Shown: positions 12,304 to 24,222, counted from the first letter of the stretch. The stretch: DNA of 64,000 bases from Eonycteris spelaea (GCA_003508835.1 PUFA01000012.1:20378001-20442000); one strand, 5' to 3'. Notes: generated by a model from the sequence alone, not told the origin. Program-made: numbers and translations.

Positions 12304-12677
12304 TATGAGGGATTGGCTCACGTGATTACAGAGGCCCAGAAGTCCCACGTTCTGCAAGTTGGAGACCCAGGAAAGCCACTGGTACAGTTTCAGTCTAAAT
12401 CTGAAAGCCTGAAAACCAAGAGTGCCAGTGTCTGAGAGTAGAAGATGGATGTCCCATGTCAATTAGCAAATTTGCCTTTTTGTTCTATTCAGGACCCCAA
12501 AGGATTGGATGATCCCCATACCAAATAGGTGAGAGTGATCTTTACTCAGTCTACTGATTGAAATGCTAATCTCTTCTTGGATCACCCTCATTGATATACC
12601 CACAGAAGTAATGTTTCACTAGCTTATCTGGGCATCCCTTAGCCCAGGTAAATTGATGCATAAGATTAACCATCACA
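12211..12677 (-). mobile_element. Solo LTR inserted into the L1M
   Basis: The element has TG...CA ends (tgtattagg on the left, ccatcaca on the right). On the minus strand it reads tgtgatggttaatcttatgc and onward, a well-known dispersed mammalian LTR type that ends in ...tctctggagaatcctaataca. I do not assign the subfamily. It splits the surrounding L1M, so it is younger than that L1. Confidence 0.7.
12247..12304 (+). repeat. (GATA)n microsatellite in the LTR
   Basis: About 13 GATA/TAGA units with one AATA-type interruption. On the minus strand they give an artificial Tyr-Leu-Ser-Ile repeat ORF. Confidence 0.95.
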
Positions 12678-14795
12678 CATGTCAGTTTTTCATTCCTTTT
12701 CATTGCTGAGTAGTAGTCCATTGTACAGTATACCCATTTTGTTTATCCATTTACCAGTTGCTGGAAATCTGGATTGAGTTCAGTTTTTGGCTATTAAGAA
12801 TAATGATGCTGTGAACATTCGTGCACATGTCTCTGTGTGGACATATGTTTTCATTCCTCTTGGGTAGATTCCTACAAGTGAAATTCTAGCGTTATATGGT
12901 AAGGTTTCATTTAACTCTTTTAAACTGCCAAATGATTGTTCTAAGTGGCTCAACCATTTCATATTCCCACTATCACTGTAAGACTATTCCATTTTCTCCA
13001 CATCATCACTGATGCTTGTATTGTCTTTTATTATATCTATTCTAGTGGATATGAAGTGATATTTGTTGCAGTTTTTAATTTGCATTTTTCTAGTAGCGAA
13101 TAATATTGAGCATCTTTTCATATACTTATTTGCCATATAATAAGTGACATGTCATCTTTGGTGAAATATCCGTTCAGATTTTTTGCCTATTTTTAAATTA
13201 GATTGTTTTCTTACTATTAAATTTTAAGAGTTCTTTATATATTCTAGATGCAAGTATGTACAAATCTATATAATGCAAATATTTTCTCCTGTGATTTGTA
13301 TTTATATTTATGTCTATGGCTTATATTCTCATTTCCTTAATAGTAATCTTTTAAAGTACAAAGTTTTTAATTTTGATGATTTATGCATTTGATGTCATTT
13401 TTGAGAACTCTTTAACCAACCAAAGTCACAAAGATTTTCTCCTGTGTTTTCTTCTAGAAATCTTACAGTTTAACTCTTACATTTAAGTTTGTGTGTCATG
13501 TTAATTTTTGTGTATAGAGTGAGATAAGGATCTAATTCAGTTATTTTTGCATGTAGCTATCCAGTTGTCCTAGCCTCATTTGTTGGAAATACTATTTCCC
13601 TTCCCTCATTGATTGTCCTGATACTTTTGTCAAAAATCAGTAAACCAGAAATATAAGGATTTATCTCTCCCTGAATTCTGTCCTATTCATGGATCTATAT
13701 GCCTACCCTTGTGCCGGTACTACTTTGTCTTAATTACTGTGGCTTTATAGAAAGTTTTGAAATCAGGTAGTAATAAGTCCTCCATCATTGTTCTTTTATA
13801 GAATTATTTTGGCTATTCTAGGTCTTTTGCATTTTCATATAAATTTTTGGATGAGCTTGTTAATTTCTCCTAAAAAGCTTACTAGGAGTTTGATAGAAAT
13901 TGTGTCAGATTCATAGGTCAATTTTGGGAGAATTGACATCTCGACATAATTGAGTGAATTTATAAATCAGCTTTTTATTTGTAAATAATTTCCAACCTGA
14001 AGAAAAGTTGTAAGAATAATACAAAGAGCATACATATACCCATTGTTCATATTCACTGATTGTTAACATTTTGCCCATTTGTTTTACCATTCTGTGTGTG
14101 TAATTCTCTCTAAATTATTTGAAAATAAATTGCACATATCATGCCCGTTGCCCCTACACGCTTCAGTGTGCATTTTCTGAGAACGCTTTCTCTTACCTAA
14201 CCACGAGGGAGGTGCCAACTTCACCGGACTTCACGTTGTTAAAACTCTTGCATCTGGTCATCAGTCATCCGTATCCCAGTGTCAGCAAGTGGACGATGCT
14301 TCATAGCATGTTTCCACCTGAACAGACTCCAAACCGGGATCACACGCTTCATTTCGTTGTCATGTCTCTTTAATCTAGAACACTTCCTCAGCCTTTCTTT
14401 GCATTTTATAACATTGATAGTTCTGAAAATACATTTTCAAAAAACATCAGATTTCAGAAAATACGTATATTTACAGTTTTGAAAATAATTTTAAAATGAT
14501 TTTAGGATAAATGTTCTTTGCTTTATCTTCGTCTGATGTGTCCACCTAATTCTATTTGTGTCATGCTTTCCAAGTCGGAATGCCACTTCGGAGATGGCGT
14601 GTCCTTCTCCGGGTGACACATCCAGTGGCACCCAGAGTCCGTCTCCTCGTCACTGATGTTCATTTTCATCAGCCAATAAAGGTGGTGGTCAGTTTCTCTA
14701 CTATGTAACTACCATGTTCCCCTTACGTTTAGTAAATCTTCTGACTTTCTTTTTGAACCAACATCTTAGACATTTTCTCAGCGTCCCTGTCAGGG
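12678..14795 (-). mobile_element. L1M/HAL1-like, antisense, second part
   Basis: The minus strand encodes a decayed ORF2 C-terminal piece (12780-12962: LVGIYPRGMKTYVHTETCAR...). Further ORF2-derived antisense sequence follows, and from about 13980 there is a second old 3' UTR block (tgttaacattttgcccattt, then gtcatgtctctttaatctag). The abrupt change near 13980 suggests two adjacent old L1s in the same orientation rather than one copy. Confidence 0.75.
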
Positions 14796-15929
14796 AGAGG
14801 AACCACAACTGTACTGGCAACACTACAAGTAATTGCTACCCCTGAGAAGGGAACACTGATAATGGTATTAAAACTCGAAGACCTTTTTAATGTGTATTTA
14901 AGGGTTTTCCCTAATGCATGGGTGATTAGAGTTAGAGAAAGCTGCTACCGAGTGGATGACAGTTTTCTTATCCACTGTAATCTAATATAAGATTAACTCC
15001 TTTCCGCTCTTCTATTAATATCTCCAGTCAAAGACTTCCCTGATTTGATCCCTGCCTTGCTAGTTCATGAATAAATGGATGGAGCTGTGTTCCTGTAGGA
15101 ATTTTAAGGGCTTATTTTTTTTTCTATTCCATCAAATCAAGATAAAAGAATAGCTTAAAACGAAATGGCTCCAACTTTATTGGAAAGAGTAATACTTGGA
15201 GAAAAAAATATTTAATAGCTTGGGGAAATTAAAAAGATGATGACAAATCCGAAACGTGTGCCAGTTCTCATCAGTATCTCCACATCCAGTTAATAGGAGA
15301 GGATGACAGCTTTGTTATTAAATTATGTAGATGCTGATTGAAGACACATCCAAATAGGAGGATCAGTTGCCTTCAAAAGCTAACTTACCAATTATTAGCT
15401 GTGATGTCAGTGATGGAACACAGTTTCTAGATCCATTTCCTATTCTCAGACTGACTACTTCTAGGAACATGTATGATTCTGGAAGGAATGGTTGTGTAGC
15501 AGGTCTTCACGGCAAACGTTCATTCTCAAAGTAACTTTTGTGTCTGAAGTTGTGCACATTCCCCCATTATATATTACAGCCCAGATCACCAGAGAGCTGT
15601 CATCTGAACACTAAAGTCTTTTCTCCACCTGGTCCGACGAAAGTCCAGGGCTAGATCTTTGATGCATGGAATCTATCCCAGTGATTAGTGGATGGATTAG
15701 AATTTCCCTGAAAGTCTATGAGGTGAGGACAGGTAGCATCACTTTAGGATTTGGAGTTTCCCAGTCTATAGAAATAGCTCAGCCCAACTCCCAAAGCTTG
15801 TGACTATTGATAGATCTGAGAGAAATAACAATTGACAATAATCTGGATTTGCATAACCCTTTGCCCTTCCAAAACACTCTTGGAAATACCTCCTTTGGGC
15901 CACATAGCCAAAATGCCTTGGTTTAAATA
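14796..15929. other. No recognised feature
   Basis: Unique-looking intronic sequence with no convincing ORF or repeat. Confidence 0.35.
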
Positions 15930-16135
15930 TTGTCATCACCATCTCCTGACTATGTAATCTTAAAGTTGTTTAACCTTGCTGTGACTCAGTTTCATCATCC
16001 ATAATATGGAGATAATGGTGGTTTCCCACCCTTAAGTTGTTTTGAGGACTAAATGAGATAATATTGATAAAGTGCTTAGAATGATGCCTTGGCACACAGG
16101 AAACACTTAATACAAGTATTGTCGTTATCCTGATA
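15930..16135 (+). repeat. MIR SINE
   Basis: It contains ctatgtaatcttaaagttgt, ctcagtttcatcatccataa and ggactaaatgagataatatt in sense order, then a tail resembling gcctggcacatagtaa. Confidence 0.8.
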
Positions 16136-16139
16136 TCCT

Positions 16140-16262
16140 ACTCAAGAAAGTAAAGGCATGGATTAATATCCTGTTTTGATGGATGAATAAGTAGAAACCA
16201 GCAGTTTAATGATTTGCCTATCACACAGTCGTTAAATGGGGACCTAAGAAAGCAGAAAGCCA
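16140..16262 (-). repeat. MIR-like fragment, antisense
   Basis: gatggatgaataagtagaaa, then gatttgcctatcacacagtc, follows the antisense MIR pattern. Divergence is high. Confidence 0.45.
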
Positions 16263-18604
16263 TTCTGAGCTTTTGAGTCCCTCCTCCCTCCAGTCTTTTG
16301 AGCAATTTATCTCATTAAATGGTTTTGAAGCATAGAAGGCCTTGAAGACCCCACCTGGATATACAGAACAAGGCCAGGACCAGACTATGTCCCCACAGAA
16401 GTTCTTGGTCCCTTGCCCCAGCCCTCAGGCCCACCAGAACTTGGATCTGTGACAGCTGCCACAGATTCAGTGAGGAGCCAGTCAAATGGGGACAGGAACA
16501 GCACGACCCCCACAGCCCCTGCCCTTTCCAGGCTCCTAGCTACCCCAGCAGGAAATCTCACTTCGTATGCTGCGTCCACCAAACCCAACAGGCGCAGTGG
16601 CAGCAGCAAATGTAAAGTTAGGTCTCCTTCAGAAGTAAAGACCAAGGAAGTGTCTGAGTGATGGCTTTTATAACTTCAGACCTTTAAGGAATGAAAATTA
16701 AAGTTGACCCAGCTTTGACAGGGGACACCACGAAAGCACATGTTTGCAAAAGCACTTCATTTTTGTTACACATGAAGGCTAAAGGAGAGAAAGCAGAATA
16801 CATAACTGAGCGAACATGCGTATCATCAACACTAGTTATGCAGAGAGAGAGAAAGCATACGTGCATTCTCTGCAGCTGTAGCTGGTACATATTCTCAAAG
16901 TAGACCCCCTGCTCCTGAGATCCGGGAGCAACCTAAAGCCCTTCCGCCTTTCCTGAAACACACACACATGACAAAAAGAGAAGAGGGGCCAGTAAAAAGA
17001 CAAACACTGCTTCTAATAACCAGCTGTTCTAGAGCCCCTGCTTCATTAGGTATTTTATTAATCACCATAACAGTAAGAATAAAAGGAAATACACGTATGA
17101 GGAAGGGGAAGAAAAGGACTTTAAAAATAAACACAAATATGATCCTCATATTTGCGGGGGGCGGAGAGGGGGGGAAGGATTGGAAGGAATGTCCCAAAGG
17201 GTTGAGTGATTCTCTTTGGGTGGTAAGATCGTGGGTGTTCAGTTTGTTCCTTCTTCCTATAGGTATTCTCCATATTTATAAGAATGCATTTTACAATGGA
17301 AATTGAAGAAAGCACATTTTTTAACTCAGTCGCCACTGGGTCCCACATCATCACCTAGAGAGCTATGTGGTCACTCAGTTTGTTTCTATCCTGGTGAGAC
17401 ACTGCAGAGGTATGTTGCACATCGCTTTGCCTGGTACTTAAGAAGTTTGAACTTTAGAAACCGAGGAAGACCTTGCCCTTACAGTGGCAAGGGTTATAAA
17501 AACACGTGTGAATATCTTTTCTTTGTGCGTAAAGAGACGTGATCAAACCCTGTACCTTACCAGTGCCTCCAGAATGTGCTGAGAATGAACCAAGTGTCAG
17601 GTTTCTCTTGTGCTTATCTGGGGTCCAGCTGGTGAGGTCCCCAGGGAGCTGAATCAGGCCAGAGGTGGGCATACTTGGCCCTCAATTTACAGTATGCAAG
17701 ACCAAAGGTGAGCCAAAACACAGAGTCTTGTGGAGATGCCAAGTCAAACGCCATAAGACCATCCAAGTGAGTTGGCATTGACAGAACAGGAAAAGGTGGA
17801 TACCAAGCCAGAAGACAGAGCCCAGGGAGCTGAAACCCCTGGGGATCAAGTCATGGGTGGGAGAAAGTACGGGAAGAGGAGATCTGCTTCAGCCTTTTTC
17901 ACCATAGACAGGGAGGAGAATGCCACTAAAAAAGCCAGTGCGGCTCGGATGGGACCGCTTGTAAACCCCTTTGAGCTTGTTGGAGTAAGGATGCGTTCAA
18001 ATGTGACCTGCCGCTGTAATTGCAAGTGACTGAAAAGTATACCAAGTTCCTGGACTGACAAACATTCTGTGTTTCCACAGCCCTATTCCTGCTTATCTAA
18101 ATCTGATGACAGAGAAATGGAAAGGGATTTGTATCTCCAAGGAATGCATAGATTGTTGATACAATATTGCTATGATAACTCGCTTTTTAAAAAATGTATA
18201 CCTTTCCCTTCTTACAAGATGCTTGACAGGCTCTCAGTAAAAATGCTGAGCTTTTACCACCTTTGCTAAGGAAACAATAAACATTGCCTGAAAGGGAGGA
18301 AATGGAAGATTTTGCCAAATATTGAAGATCTTGACAGATATCAATTATATGATTTTTATAAGAAATGAAATTCTCCAAATTGTGGGTAATGGATTTACAG
18401 ATTGCCCAGATGGCTTAGTGAATAACAAATTGGAAACAGAACATAAATTATCAGCAGGAAGATAAATACGAAACCAAACTTTGAAAATAAGCAGAGTAGA
18501 AATCTAAAGAGCATTAAGAAATAGTAATTGCTTGTAACCTTTAATGCTATTTTGGCTAGAGAGGTTATTTGGGGTAGATGCCCCAAGTAATAACTGAAAA
18601 GGCT
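16263..18604. other. No gene recognised
   Basis: Several 60-110 codon frames on both strands overlap each other. None shows a domain I recognise. The 83-codon Ser/Thr-rich frame at 16413-16661 is the most GC-rich. A G-rich patch lies at 17156-17172. Confidence 0.35.
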
Positions 18605-18830
18605 TTTTACAACCTAGTTCAGTCCAGCAGATGTGAATGGAGTATTGCCTTCTATGTGTCACAGATCATTCTAAGAATTGAGAATACAGAAGCAAACAAA
18701 AAGACCAAGCGCCTACCCTCATGGAGCTGACATGTAGCATGAAAAGACTAATAAACGGAATACACAAGCAGAATGTATGGTATGGTAGATGGGGGATGTA
18801 TGCAAGGAAGAAGTCTAAAACTAAAGAGGA
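18605..18830 (+). repeat. L2 LINE fragment
   Basis: It has the L2 3'-region pattern: attgagaatacagaagcaaa, then ctaccctcatggagctgaca and agactaataaacggaataca. Confidence 0.75.
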
Positions 18831-19339
18831 GAACAGATGTGTTGAAGGATGGGGCTTCAGCTTGGAGAGTGGAGAAATGCAGCCAGTGTCTCTAATTTCA
18901 GAATAGAAGTGTCCAGAGCAGGAGGTTGGAGGCTCCTGCAAGTCATTTCACTCTGGATAGCCATTTCCCATATATCAAATGAAGCAGTTAGACTGTGTGA
19001 TCTGTGTCACAAGCTCTTAAGCTCTGGTCAATGATGGTACTTCGATATATGATACAAGAGAAATTAAGAAATAGATTGGATTTTGAATTTAGAAAGTGAT
19101 TCACCAAGTACTGTCCTTTTGTGCTAGTAAAACAACGCAACAGATTGCGTAGAGGGAGACTTCTGCTTTGGGGGTAAATGTTCCCAGAAGGCACCACACT
19201 CGTGCTTTCCACTGGGCAATGGAAATCAGGTGGAAAGGGAAAAAAAATGGGGATGACCGGTTTACATCTTGAGGACATCACAGGCTTTTGTAATTGCCTC
19301 TTTAACATTTGTTTCTTAGAATTCACCTGCTTGGCCCTG

Positions 19340-19500
19340 TCATTTTTCAAGCCCGTTTTATAGATTAGGAAATTGAGAAATTGAGAAATAAAGCCCCTCC
19401 TGGACTGCACTCCCTGAGAGAAGGAAATAAAGAAATAAGTAGTTTGCTCAAATTTAAATTTACTTAGTCCACAGTTCAAGGATCTAAACCCAAATCTCTC
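19340..19500 (-). repeat. MIR-like fragment, antisense, with a 30-bp insert
   Basis: ttttatagattaggaaattg and gtagtttgctcaaatttaaa follow antisense MIR. They are separated by a 30-bp segment (19394-19423) that recurs at 20802-20831. Confidence 0.5.
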
Positions 19501-19564
19501 TGATACCACAATCTATGATCTTTACACTATGCCCAAATTTGTTTATTAAAGTGTCTCATTCCTT

Positions 19565-20095
19565 ATCCTAAAAATATTTCCCAGGTGTAGATGCACTCAA
19601 CAAAATCCAGAATGTGGACACTGTACAGGACAAATTATCTGGTTTTTTAATTTGTCCTGTACAGTATCAAATAAATCACAAGAAAAGGAGTGAGTGAGAA
19701 ATAACCTGTTTGTTAAAAGTGACTTAAGAGACAACCAGCTGCAATGTTTGGACCTCATTTGGATCTTGATTCAAACAAACTATTTCATATCAGTATATGG
19801 ACCACACTCAGGAATTTGAACACTACCAGGGTATTTGAAAATATTAAAGAATTATTTTTATTTTTAAGTATGGTAACATTGTGGCTATGTTTTTTAACAA
19901 GAGTTCATTTAGAGGTACATACATATGGCCGGAGGGTGATGTCTGGGATTAACTTTAGAATAATGCATTGAAGGGAGTATAAATATAAAGAAGATTGGCT
20001 GTTTGATGATCAGCACTGTAGCAAGATCATGGTGCTTGTATACTATTCTTTCCAGTTCTGTATATGCTTAAAATCTCCCACAATAAAAAGTAAAG
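19565..20095 (+). mobile_element. L1M/HAL1-like 3' UTR, sense
   Basis: aaaatccagaatgtggacac, gtatggtaacattgtggcta, and cagttctgtatatgcttaaa with a final cccacaataaaaagtaaaga match the 3' end of an old L1. It is the reverse complement of the family at 13980-14450. Confidence 0.7.
19620..19665. repeat. Perfect 18-bp inverted repeat with 10-nt loop
   Basis: ACTGTACAGGACAAATTA (19620-19637) and its exact reverse complement TAATTTGTCCTGTACAGT (19648-19665) flank TCTGGTTTTT. The right arm is not part of the L1 consensus pattern, so it looks like a local inverted copy. Confidence 0.95.
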
Positions 20096-20104
20096 ATAAA
20101 CCCA

Positions 20105-20222
20105 ACAAAACACACTGGTGAAGTGACCGTAAGGACCATAAGACATCCCTTCGGGCCTGCGGCGGACACCAGCTCATTAAACGTGGTCTTCACATTCTTA
20201 AAAAAAAAAAAAAAAAAAAAAA
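20105..20222 (+). other. Possible short 3'-end retrocopy with poly(A)
   Basis: A ~90-bp GC-richer segment carries ATTAAA (20176-20181) 18 nt before a run of 23 A (20200-20222), the layout of a 5'-truncated processed transcript. The source gene is not recognised and no clean target-site duplication is found next to it. Confidence 0.4.
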
Positions 20223-20247
20223 TTCAAATGAATGACTCAGACTAGCG
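20223..20247 (+). repeat. 25-bp exact direct repeat, copy 1
   Basis: It starts TTCAAATGAATGACTCAG and is identical over 25 bp to 21364-21388. It abuts the A23 tract and includes a TGACTCA (AP-1-type) motif. Confidence 0.9.
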
Positions 20248-20519
20248 TCATGATGAATGTGGGATGTGGAACTGGTTACACTGACCACACACTACTTTCT
20301 TAGGTGCCCTGTCTCCTCCATTAGGCTGGTTGCAAGGACCAAGTCTAATGGTCAAAGCTCATGTGCCCCTGCCCGTTGCTGCCTTGGTTTATAGAGCTGG
20401 CCAAGACATCACTGGACTTCCTGCCTGTGGTAGATTCTCTTCTTCCAGGTCTTCAGTTTTTATGCAGTCAGCCCCACAGACCATCTCACTCAAGGAACCC
20501 AGGAGGCAATGGGATGTAA

Positions 20520-20665
20520 GACAAAGGAGGTGGTCTTTGGAATCAGAATGCCCTTCATTGGATGTTTGGCCCTACCTTTTCGTAGCTGCATAATCCTGAG
20601 CAACGCCCTTTACTTGCTGAGCCTTGAGGAGCTGTGGTGATCAAATAGAATAGCATAAACATAAT
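20520..20665 (+). repeat. MIR SINE
   Basis: gtctttggaatcagaatgcc, then tagctgcataatcctgagca and tgctgagccttgaggagc, in sense MIR order. Confidence 0.7.
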
Positions 20666-20801
20666 GTAATAGCATAAACCCTAAAGATCCCTCCCAAGAA
20701 TCTGGCTTCCAAATGCACCAGTCAGCTAAGAACCAGCAATGATTTGGGAGAAGAACTAGTCTCTGCTGAGACAGTGACTGACATTTTCTGGTCATCTCTA
20801 T

Positions 20802-20875
20802 CCCCCTCCTGGACTACACTCCCTGAGAGAAGAATCATACCTTGTGCTTTTTTGTGTTCCCAGTATATGAGGTGG
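20802..20875 (+). repeat. L2 3'-end fragment
   Basis: ccctcctggactacactccc, then ccttgtgcttttttgtgttc, follows the L2 3' pattern (cctagactgtgagctccttg and onward). Its first 30 bp recurs at 19394-19423 with one mismatch. Confidence 0.55.
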
Positions 20876-20879
20876 GAAG

Positions 20880-21090
20880 ACCATAGCCTTGGGGTTACAG
20901 AGTCCTAGGTTCAAATTCTGTATCTATTGCCTACCTACCATGTAGCCTTTGGCAAATGTTTTAGCCTCTTCATCTGTGAAATAGCAGTAATAATGCCCAC
21001 TAAAAGGATTTAATGAAATATTTAATGAAAGATTTAATGAAAATGCCCCACTCTTAGCTGGGCTCAGGAAGTGTTAGTTTCCCACCACCC
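20880..21090 (+). repeat. MIR SINE with internal TTTAATGAAA repeats
   Basis: gttacagagtcctaggttca, then ttggcaaatgttttagcctc and tcatctgtgaaatagcagta, in sense MIR order. An ATTTAATGAAA unit is repeated three times near 21010-21040. Confidence 0.8.
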
Positions 21091-23049
21091 TCAGGTGCTC
21101 TCTGGATGTTTGGTAACTAAATCAATGTTGTAACTAGGTGTTTCTGTAGAAAGTGGGTGCCTCAGAAGCAGGGTCTCAGATAAGGTTGCACAGGTTTTTC
21201 ACGACACAGGGGTACCTGGGAGAACTTCTCCAGCTGTGCCTGAGTGTGGGACTGTTCACTGAAGGAAAGCTGCCTTTGGCTACTTCGTGTAAAGGTGCTA
21301 AATGGACTCTCAGTGTCCCTGCTCTGAAGAAAAATGCCAGTCACCCAGAGAAAGGAATTTATTTTCAAATGAATGACTCAGACTAGCGCTAAGAGTCAAG
21401 GGGAAAAATGACCCCAACTGCTATGGTCAGAGCATTTAGCCTTCTTTGAAGCAAATCACATTTTTTTTTTTTTACCACGTGTAAATATCCTCTTGATTGA
21501 TTCAGGTCCCCAGTTTGGGCATCATGGTGCCAGGGTGTAATGAAGACAGACATGTGGATGTGCCAGGTGGCCAGGAGGGCTATCTAAGTGAGGTGGCCAC
21601 CCTGAGCCTGGCTGCATGTGGGGACCGATTTCCCCCAGGCTAGCCTCAAGGTCCCAGCTCTGCACACCCCGCTGCTTACTGATCACTTTAGCGATCTGAA
21701 TCCTCCTGGCAAAAGTCTGTGGGCAGAAAAGCCCGAGGGCTGTTGCTTCCTCAAGTGTTTAAAGAGGTGGCTGCCTCCCCAGAGTGATGTCAAGGTCAGT
21801 GTGGATGCGGTAAGCATGTGCATCTCCTCTGCCCCATCACAGTCTTGCTACTTCATCTCAGAAGTTCAAGGCCACAGAGATTCAGGGGCAGGGATCCTAC
21901 CATATAAAAGGAGATAGCAGAGGCAAGGCCTGCTCATGTTGATGTGTTTGGGGTGAGGTCACAGTGACTCTAAAGTCTGCCAGGACAAGCAAAGGCAAGT
22001 GAAGAGCTGAAAAATTTTGAAAAAAAAAGAGCAGCAAGGTTCAGTGAAGGAAGACGGGGAAGCAAGAGGGAGGAGATGGGCCTAGCAAGCATGTAGAATG
22101 GACTGTGCATATAATTTAATTTTTTCCAAGTGCTTAATCGGTTGCCCCAATACCATTTGTTGAGACCTCTTTCTTTTTTTACTCGAAACCACCAGTGCTT
22201 CGAGCTGGTATCTAGGAGTGCTCGTAGTCCAAGGGTGACATGGAACTACATTCAGGACTGAAGTTAGATGTGAGCTTTCCCAGACAGGGAACTTGTTATC
22301 ATCTTGCACCTTAGATCCCAATATCATGAGGTCAGAAGGAACAGTACCGGGCAGGGGTTTGCACCTAATAGCAACTTAATCATCTGTGCCTGAGTGTAAA
22401 ATCAAGCCATGACCTCCTAACCACAGGAAATAATGGGATGTTGGAAAAATTCTACAGCTGTCACCTGTAATTAAAAATCTGGTAGAGATCAATGAACGTC
22501 CCTATAACTTGATCAGTACTTCCTTTTCTACAGTTAACACAACCGTCTGCGGTCTCCCCCACCTGCTGACTGTCTGGAGTCCCCAGCCTGGGTCAGCATG
22601 TGTCTTCCCTCTCTGTCACACTGGGAAGAAAAGAGGGACTCTTTGGTTGTTTCTACCCAAGCAGGGTGATATAAATGTTATCAGACATTTCCAGGCAGAT
22701 AACAGAAATGGATTTTTCCTAACCTCATCCTACTGTCCCTCGTGTCCTGCTGTCAGACTATCAGAACAGCAGCAGACAGAGTCAGTCCACCCTCAGAGAG
22801 CAGTAGGTGGAGGAAACCAGCGTGGTTGGTTTTTTTGTTTGTTTACTTTTCGTGTCCAGGTTTGTAACAGGGTAGGTATAATGTAGGGCTGAATTCTGAA
22901 CAACACCTTCTGAACCCTCTATGGCACAGGTTCCTCAAATACTAGGGAAGGAGGAAGGTGGTTAGAGGTAATTATTCACTTCCCAGTTTTTATCTGACTG
23001 TGTTAAACCCATACCTCTGCTTTAACCCTTATCACATTTTGCTGGTGTT
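21091..23049. other. No gene recognised; small L1 antisense fragment at 22115-22200
   Basis: ttgccccaataccatttgtt (22143-22162) and its surroundings match antisense L1. The remainder, including a 125-codon frame at 22509-22886, has no recognisable domain. Confidence 0.4.
21364..21388 (+). repeat. 25-bp exact direct repeat, copy 2
   Basis: It is identical to 20223-20247. The sequences flanking the two copies differ. Confidence 0.9.
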
Positions 23050-23205
23050 TGTTCATCTGTATGTATGATCCCTCCCCCACAACCCACCTACCCATAAGTT
23101 GCCTAAGAGTGTCAGGACTGTTGTAACCATTTTCATAATCTAAAATGATGACTGGAATGTAGTCAGTGGTAAATAAGTATTTGAGAAATTATTAAGTGAA
23201 TGAAT
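23050..23205 (+). repeat. L2 LINE 3' end
   Basis: It has the L2 terminal pattern: tgatccctcccccacaaccc, then gatgactggaatgtagtcag and aaataagtatttgagaaatt, ending in a GTGAATGAAT terminal repeat. Confidence 0.7.
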
Positions 23206-24090
23206 CTCACTGTATATGTGACAACACTGATATTTTGTGAAAACCCCTATTGCTGTGTTCAGTTCAGCCGCATTGTATGTGTGGTGGGCGCAAGGGAAAA
23301 GGAAAGTGTCGGCTTCAAAAAAAATAAAATGAGTAACTATTGCCTAATGCCTTGGAACATTTTCCAGTCTATGTCACAAAAATCATAGAAGGAATTTGGG
23401 AAATGAGGTTGGGGCTCTTTGCTGAGAAAGATAAATATTGTTCTCTAAGCAGGAGTTCATTGATGCCTAGGGCCTGTGACAGCCTGGCCGTGACTGACAG
23501 AGCTTTGCTGGGTCTCGCCTCTGCAGACAGGATCTCAAGGCCTTACAGAAAAACTCCAGTGAAAATAGGAGACAGTGCTGGAAGTGGAAGAAGCCCAACT
23601 TCCAATTGCCCCTTCACCCTGCAAGTTCAGTTCTAGCAGCTTTGCTAATTGCATACGAGCATCTTTTGGGAGGGATTTTACTTACCCTTTCCTTTGTTTG
23701 GTTAGCCTCATCTTTGTTGTTTCCTATTAAGGCAAAGAAGTGTTCAAATAATTCTTATCGCACCTCACGAATACACAAAGTGAAGGTCCAGGGCCCTCTG
23801 TTCAGCCTTCACCCAAAACTGCACTCACAGGCAGCATCCATCCCAGAACCATCCTGAGAGCGGATGTTTAATTGCTAATTAAACATGCTTCCAGGCTGTG
23901 TGTGGTTACATCTTTCTGCATAGAGAAGATTAACAAGCCTCAGATTCCCCATATCAAGTAACTTGATGCTGGGGAGGATGCCATATTGGTTCTCTATGGA
24001 ACCAGTTTCCTGTCTTTTCATCTTTTGCATCTGGCAGCTTTGCTTTGGAAAAGAAACTACCACTACAATATGAGGAGGAAAAGGAGCATT
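23206..24090. other. No recognised feature
   Basis: Unique-looking sequence with only short unsupported ORFs. Confidence 0.35.
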
Positions 24091-24106
24091 AAAAATGCCA
24101 TAAACA

Positions 24107-24222
24107 GTCTACAGCCATGCCACCATGAACACACCTGATCTGTCTTATCTCGGAAGTTAAGCAGGGTCGGGCCTGGTTAGTACTTGGATGGGAGATCATC
24201 TAGGAAACCAGGTGCTGTAGGC
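24107..24222 (+). pseudogene. 5S rRNA retropseudogene
   Basis: The full length of 5S rRNA is recognisable. GTCTACAGCCATGCCACC at the start, GGAAGTTAAGCAGGGTCGGG (box A region), TACTTGGATGGGAGATC (box C) and GGTGCTGTAGGC at the end match with scattered substitutions and two single-base deletions (116 nt against about 121). An A tail follows. Flanking repeats AAAAATGCCATAAACA (24091-24106) and AAAAATGCCATATAAACA (24236-24253) mark an L1-type target-site duplication. Some fruit-bat SINEs derive from 5S rRNA, so membership in such a family is possible, but no extra SINE body is seen. Confidence 0.92.

Noticed and set aside
12202..12462. 86-codon frame with Tyr-Leu-Ser-Ile repeats
   Set aside because: It is produced by translation of the (GATA)n microsatellite within an LTR.
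16413..16661. 83-codon Ser/Thr-rich plus-strand frame
   Set aside because: It has no known domain, an overlapping ORF on the other strand and no promoter or splice sites that place it in a gene.
22509..22886. 125-codon plus-strand frame
   Set aside because: It has no recognisable domain, and its composition is that of ordinary intronic DNA.
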